Source: Phytohabitans houttuyneae
GTDB taxonomy: Bacteria; Actinomycetota; Actinomycetes; Mycobacteriales; Micromonosporaceae
Direction of reading: 5' to 3'
DNA length: 64,000 bases
NCBI RefSeq assembly: GCF_011764425.1
Contig: NZ_BLPF01000001.1
Location: 124,001-188,000 of the forward strand
The notes under the pieces were generated by a model. The model worked only from the letters and a program-made list of their open reading frames with translations, searched no databases and had not been told where the DNA came from. Both the position numbers and the translations under genes were made by a program. This document shows, piece after piece, positions 45,198-54,559 of the stretch. Position 1 is the stretch's first letter; each line of letters begins with the position of its first letter.

Positions 45198-46460
45198 CTA
45201 CAGCTGGCGCAGGTCGACCGCCTCGGCCAGCGCGCGCATCCCCGCGTCGTTCGGGTGGAGGCCGTCGCCCGCGTCGAACTCCGCGCGCATCCGGTCCGGG
45301 TCGGCCGGGTCGGCGAGCGCCCGGTCGAAGTCGAACACCGCGTCGTACTCACCGCTGGTGCGGATCCAGTGGTTCAGCGTGTCCCGCACGCTCTCGCCGC
45401 GCGCCGTGTCGTACCCCGGGTAGGGGCAGCCCTTCGTCGGCGTGACCGTGGCCCCGATGATCCGCACCCCGCGCCAGCGTGCCGCCCGGATGAGCGCCTG
45501 GTGGCCGGCGATCAGCTGCGCGGCGGTGACCGGGGTACCGGCAGCCTCGCCGGCGCCGATGTCGTTGACGCCTTCGAGGACGATCACGGTGCGCACGCCG
45601 GGCTGGCCCAGCGCGTCCCGCCGGAACCGCTCCACCGCCGCCGCGCCGAAGCCCGGCATGCCGGTGAGCACCTTGTTGCCGCCGATGCCCGCGTTGACCA
45701 CGCCGGTCGGCCGCCCCGCCGCCACGAGCCGCTCGGCGAGCTCGTCCGGGTACCGGTTGTCGGCGTCAAGAGTGGTGATCGCACCGTCGGTGATGGAGTC
45801 GCCGAACGCGACCACCGTGCCCCCGCTCCCCTTCGTCGGCCCGCTGATGTCGAGGCCGGACAGGAAGTAGGAGGCGGTCGAGGTCTCGCCGTAGGCGGCG
45901 CCGTCGGTGTCGAAGCGGTGGTCGCCGCCGGCCCGGTACACCGTGGAGAGGGCGAGCGGGTGGAACGCGACCGGCCCGGTCGGCCCGTCGAAGTAGAGCG
46001 TCACCGTCAGCCGCTCCAGCGGCGAGACCCGCAGCCGCACCGCGTCCGACGCGGCCTCCCGCCCGGCCGGGATCACCGTGGAGCGGTGGCCGCGGAACGT
46101 CAGCGGCCGCACCGACCCGGCCCGCACCGCCGCGCCCTCCGCCGCGCGGCCGATGGTGGCACCGGTGAGCCGCAAGGGCCCATCACCATACACATTGGAC
46201 AGCCGGATGCGGACCGTCGAGCCGCCGCGGCTGACCCGCACGACCTGGCGCACCGAGTGGTTGTCGAAGCCGCCGGACCAGTTCGGCTCGCCGAAGAAGT
46301 CCGGGAACGGCGCGATGAGTGAGGTGCCCCACCCACCGGCCCACCGCACCGGATCGCGCTGCTGGTGTGCGGCGGTCGCGGGTGATGCGGCGGCGGTCGT
46401 CGCGAGCACTGTCGCGACCGCGGCCGCCGGCAGTGCCCGATAGATACCCCGAAACAACAT
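45198..46460 (-). CDS. Secreted SGNH/GDSL hydrolase
   Basis: 420 residues. Signal peptide, then an N-terminal carbohydrate-binding-like beta domain (WGTSLIAPFPDFFGEPNWSGGFDNHSVRQVV). SGNH catalytic blocks: VVAFGDSITDGA (Ser), VVNAGIGGNKVL (Gly), VLEGVNDIG (Asn), AGDGLHPNDAG (Asp/His). A typical actinomycete GDSL lipase/acylhydrolase. ATG 46460 is preferred to the upstream start. Confidence 0.9.
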   Translation of the reverse strand: MLFRGIYRALPAAAVATVLATTAAASPATAAHQQRDPVRWAGGWGTSLIAPFPDFFGEPNWSGGFDNHSVRQVVRVSRGGSTVRIRLSNVYGDGPLRLTGATIGRAAEGAAVRAGSVRPLTFRGHRSTVIPAGREAASDAVRLRVSPLERLTVTLYFDGPTGPVAFHPLALSTVYRAGGDHRFDTDGAAYGETSTASYFLSGLDISGPTKGSGGTVVAFGDSITDGAITTLDADNRYPDELAERLVAAGRPTGVVNAGIGGNKVLTGMPGFGAAAVERFRRDALGQPGVRTVIVLEGVNDIGAGEAAGTPVTAAQLIAGHQALIRAARWRGVRIIGATVTPTKGCPYPGYDTARGESVRDTLNHWIRTSGEYDAVFDFDRALADPADPDRMRAEFDAGDGLHPNDAGMRALAEAVDLRQL

Positions 46461-46513
46461 GCCGCCCAGATTAACGAGCACCACCGTCAATACGGCGTCC
46501 TAGGAGGCTAGGC

Positions 46514-49099
46514 CTAATGGCCGAGCAGGGCGCGCACCTCGGCGCGGCTGGAGATGCCCAGCTTGGCGTACGCCCTGGCCAGGTGGTTGTTCACGGTCTT
46601 GACCTCCAGCCCCAGGCGCTCGGCGATGTGCCGGCTGCTGTGGTGAGCGGCCATCAGCACCACCTCCCGCTCTCGGGCGGTCAGCAGCTCGGCCACCTCG
46701 TCGTTGACCAGCAGCGGCGTGCGGGCGGTCGCGCAGCGGGCGCGGGGTGCCGCCGAGCGGCCGCGTACCAGATGCGCCTGCCCCCGGCGTCCCGCGCGGC
46801 GGAACAGGCGGGCGGCGGCCGCGCCCGCCTCGGCGGCCAGCAGGTCCTGGCCGAGGCCCTCGAACAGGTCCGCCGCGCGGGCCAGCGGCGTGCCGTCGGC
46901 GCGGGCGAGCCCCTGCCCGGCCAGCGCCAGCGCCTCCGCGAACGGCGTGGACAGCCGCGCGGCGAGCGCGTCCAGGCGCTTGCGGTCCACCCGGCCGCCC
47001 AGCCGCGCGACGTCGTAGAGCGCGGCGGCCTCCACGGACGGCAGCCCAGCCTCGCCGGCCAGGTCGGCGGCGTGCCGCGCGGCTTCCACCGCGTCCGCCT
47101 GCGCGCCGCGGGACATGGCCACCCAGGCTCGCGAGAGCTCCAGCCACGGCCGGAAGACGCGGTTGGGTCCGGTGCCCGCACCGTCCACTTCGGACAGCCA
47201 GGTCGCGGCCTCGTCCGGTTCGCCGGCGAGCGCGCAGACGGCGGCGAGCGCGGCGGCGCAGTGGCGGCGGAAGCGGAACGTGTCGTTCTCCTCGAAGCCG
47301 GTGACCGCCTCGCGCAGCAGCGCGCCGGCCGCGTCGAGGTGCCCGCGCGCCGCGGCGACGAGGCCGCCGAACAGAGCCCAGCCGCTGACCATCATCGGCA
47401 CGCCCGCCTCGACCGCCTGCCGGTAGCCCCGGTCGGCGACCGCACCGGCGCGCAGCAGGTCACCGGCGGCGAGGTTGGCGAGGCAGTCGGCGATCTCGAT
47501 CTCGTAGACGCCCCACGGCATCGGCGCCTGGTGCGCGTACGCCACCGGCAGGCCGCGGTCGCGGATCGCGGCCGACTCCGCCAGCCGGCCGAGGAAGCCG
47601 GCCGCCGCGGTGCCGCCGGCCGCCGCCCAGATGACGCCCTGCGGGTGCGCCTCCCGCTGGGCGAGCACGCGGCCGGCGGCGTCCAGGGCCTCGACGCACC
47701 GCCCGTCGAACATGAGGATCCAGGAGAGCGTCCCGTCGGCCAGGTCTCCCCGCCCGGCCAGCACCCGCTCCGCGGCGGCCGCGCTGCCCAGTCCCCAGTA
47801 GAGGGTCTCGGCGCGGGTCACCGCCCACATCACCGGATCGGGGGTACCGGGCGGCGGCTCGTCGGCCAGCAGCGCGATCGCCTCGGCGCTCTTTCCGCGG
47901 TACTCCAGGATCTCGGCGAGCAGCACGTCCGCCTCGGTGCCCGGCTCGGCGTCGCGGGCGGCCCGGGCCAGCCGCTCGGCGAGCGCGAGGTCCGACCAGC
48001 CGATTGCCTGGCGGGCGCCCACCCGCACCACGTCGGGCCGCACCACCTCGCCGCCGTCGACCTGCCACTGCGCGGCGCGGAGCGCGTCGCCGCGGCGGCG
48101 CATGGGCGTGGCGAGCAGCGCGCCGGCGAGGCGGCGGCGGACCATGCGGGCCCGGGTCAGCGGGAGGCCGGCGCGGAGCACCTCGCCGTACAGCGGGTGG
48201 GCCAGCCGCGCCTCGACCCGCGCGCCCGAGCGGCACACGAAGACAAGGCCGCTGTCCTCGGCGGCGCGGACGGCGGCGGCGTCGGCGAGGCGTTCCAGCG
48301 CGGGCAGCGGCACCGGCTCGCCCTCGGCGACCAGCTCGACGACCAGCCGGGTCGCCGGGTCCAGGCCGACGAGGTGCTGCGCGACGAGCTCGGTGACCCG
48401 GGTGCGCGGCTGGAAGCCGGGGTCGAGGCGCCACACACCGTACCTGGTGCGCAGGGCACCGCCGGACAGTCCACCGTGGACGAGCTCGCGCAGCGCGAGC
48501 GGGTTGCCCGCGGCCGCCTCCGCCATGCGCCGGCGGGTGAGGCCGTCGACCCGGCCGGGCAGCGCGCGGTCGAGCAGCCGGTCGACGTCCTCGGCGGGCA
48601 GCCCGGCGAGGTCGAGCCGCTCGGCCCGCTCCTCCTTCCAGAGCGCGGTGACCGCGTCCGGCACCTGCTCGCCGGTCCGCAGCGTCAGCACCGCGAACGC
48701 CAGCCGCCCGGCCACCAGGTGCGCGACGAGAGCCGCCGAGGAGTCGTCGAGCAGGTGCGCGTCGTCGACGCCGAGCGCCACCCGGCGGCGGCCGCCCCAG
48801 CCGCCGACGTGGCCGGCCACCGCGCGCAGCACGCCGAGCGGCCCGCCGGCCGGGCGCCACTCCGGCGGTACGAGCTGCGCCACCGCGCCGAACGGGATGC
48901 TCGCCGCCGCGCGGGTGCCGGCGGCCCACTCCGCCCGGCACCCGGTGCCGCGCAGGCGTCGCAGCGCCTCGCGGGCCAGCGCGGTCTTGCCCACTCCGGC
49001 CGGCCCGGCGACCACCACGGCGTCCACATCGGACCCCGCGAACGCACCCTCGATCGCCGCCAGCTCCCCGTCCCGTCCCACAAACGGCCACGTGTCCAT
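46514..49099 (-). CDS. LAL-family LuxR regulator
   Basis: 861 residues, frame intact. Starts MDTWPFVGRDGELAAIEGAF; Walker A GPAGVGKT (32-39), Walker B VALGVDDAHLLD. Long helical middle; C-terminal HTH LTAREREVVLMAAHHSSRHI, then LEVKTVNNHLARAYAKLGISSRAEV. GGGAGG lies 8 nt before the ATG, which rejects the longer upstream start. It has no clear operon partner; the next upstream gene is the divergent PadR gene about 145 bp away. Confidence 0.92.
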   Translation of the reverse strand: MDTWPFVGRDGELAAIEGAFAGSDVDAVVVAGPAGVGKTALAREALRRLRGTGCRAEWAAGTRAAASIPFGAVAQLVPPEWRPAGGPLGVLRAVAGHVGGWGGRRRVALGVDDAHLLDDSSAALVAHLVAGRLAFAVLTLRTGEQVPDAVTALWKEERAERLDLAGLPAEDVDRLLDRALPGRVDGLTRRRMAEAAAGNPLALRELVHGGLSGGALRTRYGVWRLDPGFQPRTRVTELVAQHLVGLDPATRLVVELVAEGEPVPLPALERLADAAAVRAAEDSGLVFVCRSGARVEARLAHPLYGEVLRAGLPLTRARMVRRRLAGALLATPMRRRGDALRAAQWQVDGGEVVRPDVVRVGARQAIGWSDLALAERLARAARDAEPGTEADVLLAEILEYRGKSAEAIALLADEPPPGTPDPVMWAVTRAETLYWGLGSAAAAERVLAGRGDLADGTLSWILMFDGRCVEALDAAGRVLAQREAHPQGVIWAAAGGTAAAGFLGRLAESAAIRDRGLPVAYAHQAPMPWGVYEIEIADCLANLAAGDLLRAGAVADRGYRQAVEAGVPMMVSGWALFGGLVAAARGHLDAAGALLREAVTGFEENDTFRFRRHCAAALAAVCALAGEPDEAATWLSEVDGAGTGPNRVFRPWLELSRAWVAMSRGAQADAVEAARHAADLAGEAGLPSVEAAALYDVARLGGRVDRKRLDALAARLSTPFAEALALAGQGLARADGTPLARAADLFEGLGQDLLAAEAGAAAARLFRRAGRRGQAHLVRGRSAAPRARCATARTPLLVNDEVAELLTAREREVVLMAAHHSSRHIAERLGLEVKTVNNHLARAYAKLGISSRAEVRALLGH

Positions 49100-49204
49100 C
49101 CCCGTCACCCTCCCAGTCAAGGCACCCATAGTTCGCCGCCGCTCCCGGACGGATTGGTGCCCGTGAGCGTCAGGAACCGGACTTCACCCTGACTACACCC
49201 CGTC

Positions 49205-49235
49205 TATACATGGTGCGTATACACGATGGTGTACA
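49205..49235. promoter_or_regulatory. PadR-type operator upstream of the exporter operon
   Basis: TATAC-N7-GTATA (49205-49221) overlaps TATACAC-GAT-GGTGTACA (49218-49235), giving a repeated TATAC/GTGTA pattern 10 bp before the PadR ATG. Its position over the promoter suggests autoregulation of the PadR-ABC operon. Confidence 0.6.
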
Positions 49236-49244
49236 GTCCTCGGC

Positions 49245-49769
49245 ATGTCGATCGGCCAGACCTTCCTGGGGTTGCTGGAGTCCAGCCCCCGCCACGGTTA
49301 TGACCTGAAGCGGGAGTACGACGAGCGGTTCGGGCGCAGCCGCCCGCTGCACTTCGGGCAGGTGTATGCCACGCTGTCCCGCCTCCTGAAAAACGGCCTC
49401 GTCGAGGTCGACGGCGTGGAGCCGGGCGGCGGCCCGGACCGCAAGCGGTACGCGATCACCCACGCCGGCGTGACCGACGTGTCGCGCTGGCTGTCCGAGC
49501 CGGAAAAGCCCGAGCCGTACCTGCAGAGCACCCTGTACGCCAAGGTCGTGCTCTCGCTGATGACCGGCCGCAAGGCGGCGGACCTGCTCGACAGCCAGCG
49601 CTCGGCGCACCTGCGGCTGATGCGCGAGCTGACCCGGCGCAAGGCCGGCGGCGACCTCTCCGAGCAGCTGATCTGCGACCACGCACTCTTCCACCTCGAG
49701 GCCGACCTGCGCTGGCTGGAGCTCACCGCCGCGCGCCTCGACGACCTGGCCCGGGAGGTGTCGGCATGA
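49245..49769 (+). CDS. PadR-family regulator
   Basis: 174 residues. Winged-helix: FLGLLESSPRHGYDLKREYDERFGRSRPLHFGQVYATLSRLLKNGLVEVDGVEPGGGPDRKRYAITHAG, followed by the C-terminal dimer helices (LICDHALFHLEADLRWLELTAARL). First gene of an operon; its stop overlaps the ATPase ATG (ATGA). Likely represses its own operon from the palindromes just upstream. Confidence 0.92.
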   Translation: MSIGQTFLGLLESSPRHGYDLKREYDERFGRSRPLHFGQVYATLSRLLKNGLVEVDGVEPGGGPDRKRYAITHAGVTDVSRWLSEPEKPEPYLQSTLYAKVVLSLMTGRKAADLLDSQRSAHLRLMRELTRRKAGGDLSEQLICDHALFHLEADLRWLELTAARLDDLAREVSA

Positions 49770-50482
49770 CCGGGAGTGAGGCCGCGGACCTCGGCGGCGG
49801 ACGCGCGCCGCTGCTTGTCGCGGAGGACCTGCGCAAGTCGTTCGGCGCGACGTCCGCCCTCGACGGCGCCTGGCTGGAGGTCGACGCGGGCGAGGTGGTC
49901 GCCGTGATGGGCCCCAGCGGCTCGGGCAAGTCGACGCTGCTGCACTGCATCGCCGGCATCGTGCGCCCCGACTCCGGCCGGGTCTTCTTCGACGGGCGCG
50001 AGGTTTCGCTGATGGGCGACGCCGAGCGCAGCGCGCTGCGGCGGGCGCAGTTCGGGTTCGTCTTCCAGTTCGGGCAGCTCGTGCCGGAGCTGACCTGCCT
50101 GGAAAACGTGGCGCTGCCGCTGCGGCTGGAGCGCACGCGCCGGCGCGAGGCGGAGCGGCGGGCCGGCGAGTGGCTGGAGCGCCTCGAGGTCGGCGACGTG
50201 GCGGGCAAGCGGCCGGGCGAGGTTTCCGGCGGGCAGGGGCAGCGGGTCGCGGTGGCTCGCGCGCTGGTCACCTCGCCCAAGGTGATCTTCGCGGACGAGC
50301 CGACGGGGGCGCTCGACTCGTTCAACGGCGAGCGGGTCATGCGCCTGCTCACCACGGCCGCACGCGAGTCGCACGCCGCGGTGGTGTTGGTGACGCACGA
50401 GGCGCGGGTCGCGGCGTACTCCGATCGCGAGGTCGTGGTCCGCGACGGCCGCACCCGCGACATGGCCCGGACGGCGTCATGA
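49766..50482 (+). CDS. ABC transporter ATP-binding protein
   Basis: 238 residues. Walker A GPSGSGKST, VFQFGQLVPELTCLEN, signature VSGGQGQRVAVARAL, Walker B VIFADEPTGALDS, VTHEARVAA. The signature begins with Val instead of Leu and has Gly-Gln-Gly, a small deviation. MacB/BceA-like. Overlaps both neighbours by ATGA. Confidence 0.93.
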   Translation: MTGSEAADLGGGRAPLLVAEDLRKSFGATSALDGAWLEVDAGEVVAVMGPSGSGKSTLLHCIAGIVRPDSGRVFFDGREVSLMGDAERSALRRAQFGFVFQFGQLVPELTCLENVALPLRLERTRRREAERRAGEWLERLEVGDVAGKRPGEVSGGQGQRVAVARALVTSPKVIFADEPTGALDSFNGERVMRLLTTAARESHAAVVLVTHEARVAAYSDREVVVRDGRTRDMARTAS

Positions 50483-52722
50483 TCAGCGACCTCCTGATGG
50501 GGGCGCGGCTGGCGTTCGCCGGCGGCCGCGACGGGTGGACCCGGGCCGTGCTCACCGCGCTCGGCGTCGGGATCGGGGTGGCCATGCTGCTGCTCGCCGC
50601 ATCGGTGCCGGGCGCGCTGGACGCGCGGCAGGCGCGCGGTGACGCCCGGGATGCCGCCAGCGGGCCGCCGCGGCCGGCGGGCCCGGACACGCTGCTGATC
50701 ACCGCGGCGGAGACCGAGTTCCGCGGGGTGCCGGTGCACGGGCGGATCGTGCGGGCGGAGGGCCCGCGAGCGCCGGCGCCGCCCGGCCTCGCCGCGCTCC
50801 CCCGCGCCGGCGAGGTGGTGGTCTCCCCCGCGCTGCGCGACATCCTCGACTCCGGGGACGGGCCGCTGTTCGCGCCCCGGCTGGGCGGCGCCCGCGTGAC
50901 CGGCACGATCGGCGACGACGGGCTGGCCGGCCCCCGCGAGCTCGCCTTCTACCTGGGCAGCGACACGCTCGACGAGGAGCGCGCGAGCCGCGTGGCGGGG
51001 TTCGGCTCCCACGTGCCGGGCGAGCCCTTCGGTCCCCTGCTCATGCTGCTCGTCGTGATCATCTTTGTGGTGCTGCTGCTGCCCATCGCGGTCTTCCTCG
51101 GCGCGGCCGTGCGCTTCGGCGGCGAGCGCCGCGACCGCCGGATGGCCGCGTTCCGGCTGGTCGGCGCCGACCGGCGGATGACCCGGCGGATCGCGGCCGG
51201 CGAGGCGGCCGCCGCCGCGCTGCTCGGCGTGGCGGTCGGCGGGCTGCTCTTCGCGCTCGGCCGCCAGCTCGTCCCGCTGGTCACCCTCTGGGACCTCAGC
51301 GTGTTCGCCGCTGACGTCCGGCCCGGCCTCACCGCCGCGCTCGTCATCACGCTCGCCGTGCCCACCCTCGCGGTCGTGGTCAGCATGATCGCGCTGCGCC
51401 GCGTGGCGATCGAGCCGCTCGGCGTGGCCCGCCGCGCCACCGGTGCCCGCCGCCGGCTGTGGTGGCGGCTGATCCTGCCGCTGCTCGGCCTCGCCCTGCT
51501 GTACCCGCTGCTCGGCAACGTCCGCGACTCCGGCAGCGACCACCAGTACCAGGTGGCGGCCGGCGCCACGCTGCTGCTGATCGGCGCGGTCACCCTCCTG
51601 CCGTGGCTGATCGACCTGGTGGTACGCGGGATGCGCGGCGGCGCCGTCCCGTGGCAGCTCGCCGTCCGCCGGCTGCAGGTCGACAGCGCGACCTCCGCCC
51701 GCCTTGTCAACGGCATCGCGGTCGCGGTCGCCGGCACGATCGGCCTGCAGATGCTGTTCGCCGGCGTGCAGCACGAGTACCGGCAGGACACCGGCGCGGA
51801 CACCAGCCGCGCGCAGGCGTTCGTGCAGGTGATGACCGGCGACGGCGCCGGCACGATCGCGCGCCTGGCCGCCTCACCCGGCATCGAGGCGGCGAGCGGC
51901 ACCCTCCAGGCCGTCGCCACCCCGGCCGGCGCGGCCGACCGCATCGTCGAAGTCCACATCGGAGACTGCGCCGACCTCGCGGAGCTGGCCTATGTGGACG
52001 GTTGCCGGGACGGCGACGCCTTCGTGAGCGACGCCGACGTGGCACCGGGTGACCGGCTGTCGTTCGGTTCGGACGATCGCGAGTGGACGGTCCCGGCCGG
52101 CGCGCGCCGCGTCGAGGTGCGCGAGGACCCGGCCGGCTGGGTCCGCGGCGGCGTGCTCGCCACCCCCTCGGCGCTCGACACCGGCCGGCTCGGCACGCTG
52201 ACGGCGAACGTGTACGTGCGGCTCGACCGCGACGACCCCGACGCGATCGAGCACGTCCGCAACGCGGCCGCGACCGCCAGCCCGTTCGCGTACGTCGGCA
52301 CGCTGTCCGAGACCCAGGAGGCGCGCCGCTTCACGAACATCCGGCGCGGCCTCTACATCGGCGCGGTGGTCACTCTCCTGCTCGTCGGCGCGAGCCTGCT
52401 CGTCGGCGTGCTGGAGCACCTGCGCGAGCGCCGCCGCCTGCTGGCGATGCTTGTCGCGGTCGGCACCCGCCGCGGCACGCTCGCCTGGTCGGTGGTCTGG
52501 CAGACGGTCGTGCCGGTGGTGCTCGGCCTGGCCCTGGCCGTCGTGTTCGGGCTGGCGCTCGGCGCGGTGCTGCTTCGCATGGTGAGCGTGACGATCTCGG
52601 TCAGCTGGTCGGTGGTGGGCCTGTCGGTCGCGCTCGCCGTGGCCGTGATGGCCGCGGTGACGCTGCTCAGCCTGCCCCCGCTGTGGCGCCTCATGCGCCC
52701 GGACGGCCTGCGCACCGAGTAG
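50479..52722 (+). CDS. FtsX-like ABC permease (BceB/MacB type)
   Basis: 747 residues, intact. Starts ISDLLMGARLAFAGGRDGWTRAVLTALGVGIGVAMLLLAASVPGAL. Two FtsX domains: LLMLLVVIIFVVLLLPIAVFLGAAVRFGGERRDRRMAAFRLVGADRRMTRRIAAGEAAAAALLG and, at the C-terminus, VVTLLLVGASLLVGVLEHLRERRRLLAMLVAVGTRRGTLAWSVVWQT. A soluble domain separates them. With the ATPase it would export or detoxify a PadR-responsive compound, perhaps an antimicrobial peptide. Confidence 0.92.
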   Translation: MISDLLMGARLAFAGGRDGWTRAVLTALGVGIGVAMLLLAASVPGALDARQARGDARDAASGPPRPAGPDTLLITAAETEFRGVPVHGRIVRAEGPRAPAPPGLAALPRAGEVVVSPALRDILDSGDGPLFAPRLGGARVTGTIGDDGLAGPRELAFYLGSDTLDEERASRVAGFGSHVPGEPFGPLLMLLVVIIFVVLLLPIAVFLGAAVRFGGERRDRRMAAFRLVGADRRMTRRIAAGEAAAAALLGVAVGGLLFALGRQLVPLVTLWDLSVFAADVRPGLTAALVITLAVPTLAVVVSMIALRRVAIEPLGVARRATGARRRLWWRLILPLLGLALLYPLLGNVRDSGSDHQYQVAAGATLLLIGAVTLLPWLIDLVVRGMRGGAVPWQLAVRRLQVDSATSARLVNGIAVAVAGTIGLQMLFAGVQHEYRQDTGADTSRAQAFVQVMTGDGAGTIARLAASPGIEAASGTLQAVATPAGAADRIVEVHIGDCADLAELAYVDGCRDGDAFVSDADVAPGDRLSFGSDDREWTVPAGARRVEVREDPAGWVRGGVLATPSALDTGRLGTLTANVYVRLDRDDPDAIEHVRNAAATASPFAYVGTLSETQEARRFTNIRRGLYIGAVVTLLLVGASLLVGVLEHLRERRRLLAMLVAVGTRRGTLAWSVVWQTVVPVVLGLALAVVFGLALGAVLLRMVSVTISVSWSVVGLSVALAVAVMAAVTLLSLPPLWRLMRPDGLRTE

Positions 52723-52818
52723 CCGCCGGAAAGTCGTCCGCCGCGGACGCAACCGCGCGTACCGGCCCGTGCATCTGTGACGGGTGTAGGGCATCGCGGG
52801 GCAGACGGAGGAGGCGCG

Positions 52819-53347
52819 GTGGCGGTCGACGAGGCCAATGCGGCGGTGGCCGAGGCGTACCGGGCGCACTACCGGCGCCTGGTCGCCGTGGTGTACGCCG
52901 CGACCGGCGACTTCGCCGAGGCGCAGGAAGCCGTGCAGGAGGCGTACGCGAGCGCGCTGGACCGGCCGGCGCGGTTTCTCGGGCTGACCGATCCGCAGGC
53001 GTGGCTGCGCACGGTCGCGCTGAACGTGGCCCGGCAGCGGTGGCGCCGGCGGCAGATCTTCGACCGGCTGGTCCGGCTCGGCAAGGTCCCCCCGCACCGC
53101 CGAGACCGTGCCGGAGCTGAGCGGCGAGCGGGTCGACCTGGCCCGGGCGCTGCAGCGCCTGCCCCGCCCGATGCGCGAGGCGATCGTGCTGTACCACCTG
53201 CTCGACCTGCCGGTGGCCGCCGTCGCCGAGGAGCTCGGCGTCCCCGAGGGGACCGTGAAGGCCCGCCTCTCGCGCGGCCGTGCCCTGCTGGGCAGCCACC
53301 TGGACGCCGACGCGCAGCGCGCGGTCACCGGCGCCGTCGAACGGTAG
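52819..53347 (+). CDS. ECF sigma factor, frameshifted
   Basis: About 175 residues after correction. Region 2: EAYRAHYRRLVAVVYAATGDFAEAQEAVQEAYASALDRPARF; PQAWLRTVALNVARQRWRRR follows. Region 4 is one frame over: LARALQRLPRPMREAIVLYHLLDLPVAAVAEELGVPEGTVKARLSRGRALL. The break is at a run of six Cs near 53088-53093; removing one C restores KVPRTAETVPELSGERV. GTG 52819 has GGAGGAG upstream. Paired with the membrane protein just downstream. Confidence 0.87.
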
Positions 53348-53358
53348 AGGAGACCGTC

Positions 53359-54540
53359 ATGCCTTCCGTACAGCTGGAGCAGTTCACCAGCGAGGTCATG
53401 GAGCTGGTACCCCAGCCGGAGCTGGACGTCATCGAACGGCGCACCGCCCGGCGGCGGGTGCGGCGCAGGGCGGCCGCGGCCGCGTTGAGCGTGGTCGTGG
53501 CGTCGTCGGCGGCCGCGGTGTCACTGTCCACATACGACAAGGGCGGGCCGGAGCTGTCCGCGTCGGCGGTCCCGGCCGCCTGCCGCGTGACCGGCCAGCT
53601 GGCCCTTCCGGCCGGGTACGAACAGGTCGGCGTCGCCGCCGCGGACCGCACCGGCCGCTACATGGTCGGTACCGGCTTCTTCCCGAAGGACCGGACCGTC
53701 CACCTCGTGTGGTGGCACGACGGCGTGCCCCGGACGGCCGGCGTCGCCGCCTCCTTCCTGATGCCGATCGGCGTGAACACGGAGGGCACCATCGCCGGCC
53801 ACACCCGCTCGATCGGGTCGACCGACGAGGGCGCCGCCTGGGTGTACCGCGACGGGCGGCTGCGCAACCTGCCGACGCCGGCCGGCCTCCACTCGGCCTC
53901 CGCGGCGGGGATCAACGAGCGGGGCGACGTGGCCGGCGTCGCGCGCGACGCCTCCGGCGCCGGCGTCGCGGTCGTGTGGCCGGCGGCGACCCCCGACCGG
54001 CCGCGGGTCCTTGCCGCACCGGGGCCGGTGCACGTCGACGGGATCGGTGACGACGGCACGGTCATCGGCCGGCTCACCGACGGGCGGCTGCTGTTGGCGG
54101 ACGCCGGTCGCGGCTACGTGTGGAGCCCGGACGGGCGCGGCCGCGAGCTGGCCGTGCCGGACGGCTGGACCCGCGCGCAGGCCGTGAGCATCGAAGCCGG
54201 CTGGATCCTGGGGTACGTCGACCGCGAGGGCGCGGTGGCGCTGGCCCGCTGGCGCCTCGACGGCGGCACGGTACGGGTGCTGTCCCGCGTGCGGGGCGAC
54301 TTTGTGGGTACGACCGCGAACGGCTGGAGCGTCGTGTGGGGACGGACGCCACTACTGGCCGATGTGGACGGTCGGGTGAAGCAGGTCACCGGCCACGACA
54401 AGGCGACGGGCGACCGGATGATCCTCGGCGGCGGCGCGGTGTGGGTCGTCGGCGGCGACGGCGGCGGCCTGGCGGTGGTCGGCAACGCGCTGTCCGCCGC
54501 GGGCGCGATCCGGCCGGTGCGGTGGCGGTGCGGGGCGTGA
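53359..54540 (+). CDS. Single-helix membrane protein with HAF-like beta repeats, sigma-factor partner
   Basis: 393 residues. The N-terminal 35 residues are charged (QPELDVIERRTARRRVRRR), then one helix (AAAAALSVVVASSAAAVSL). The outer part has repeated units (VWWHDGVPRTAGVAASFLMPIGVNTEGTIAGHT; AAWVYRDGRLRNLPTPAGLHSASAAGINERGDVAGVA; VVWP...DGIGDDGTVIGRL), matching HAF/probable extracellular repeats. AGAGGAG before the ATG, 11 bp after the sigma gene. It is probably the signal-sensing partner of the sigma factor; no ZAS zinc motif is present. Confidence 0.75.
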   Translation: MPSVQLEQFTSEVMELVPQPELDVIERRTARRRVRRRAAAAALSVVVASSAAAVSLSTYDKGGPELSASAVPAACRVTGQLALPAGYEQVGVAAADRTGRYMVGTGFFPKDRTVHLVWWHDGVPRTAGVAASFLMPIGVNTEGTIAGHTRSIGSTDEGAAWVYRDGRLRNLPTPAGLHSASAAGINERGDVAGVARDASGAGVAVVWPAATPDRPRVLAAPGPVHVDGIGDDGTVIGRLTDGRLLLADAGRGYVWSPDGRGRELAVPDGWTRAQAVSIEAGWILGYVDREGAVALARWRLDGGTVRVLSRVRGDFVGTTANGWSVVWGRTPLLADVDGRVKQVTGHDKATGDRMILGGGAVWVVGGDGGGLAVVGNALSAAGAIRPVRWRCGA

Positions 54541-54559
54541 GCGGGACCGCGCCCGGGGA

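Noticed and set aside
46517-49192. Plus-strand open frame opposite the second LAL regulator
   Set aside because: Shadow of the regulator; no domain, and the minus-strand frame has Walker and HTH motifs.
49723-51774. Minus-strand open frame opposite the PadR-ABC-FtsX operon
   Set aside because: Gln/His/Arg-rich shadow without motifs.
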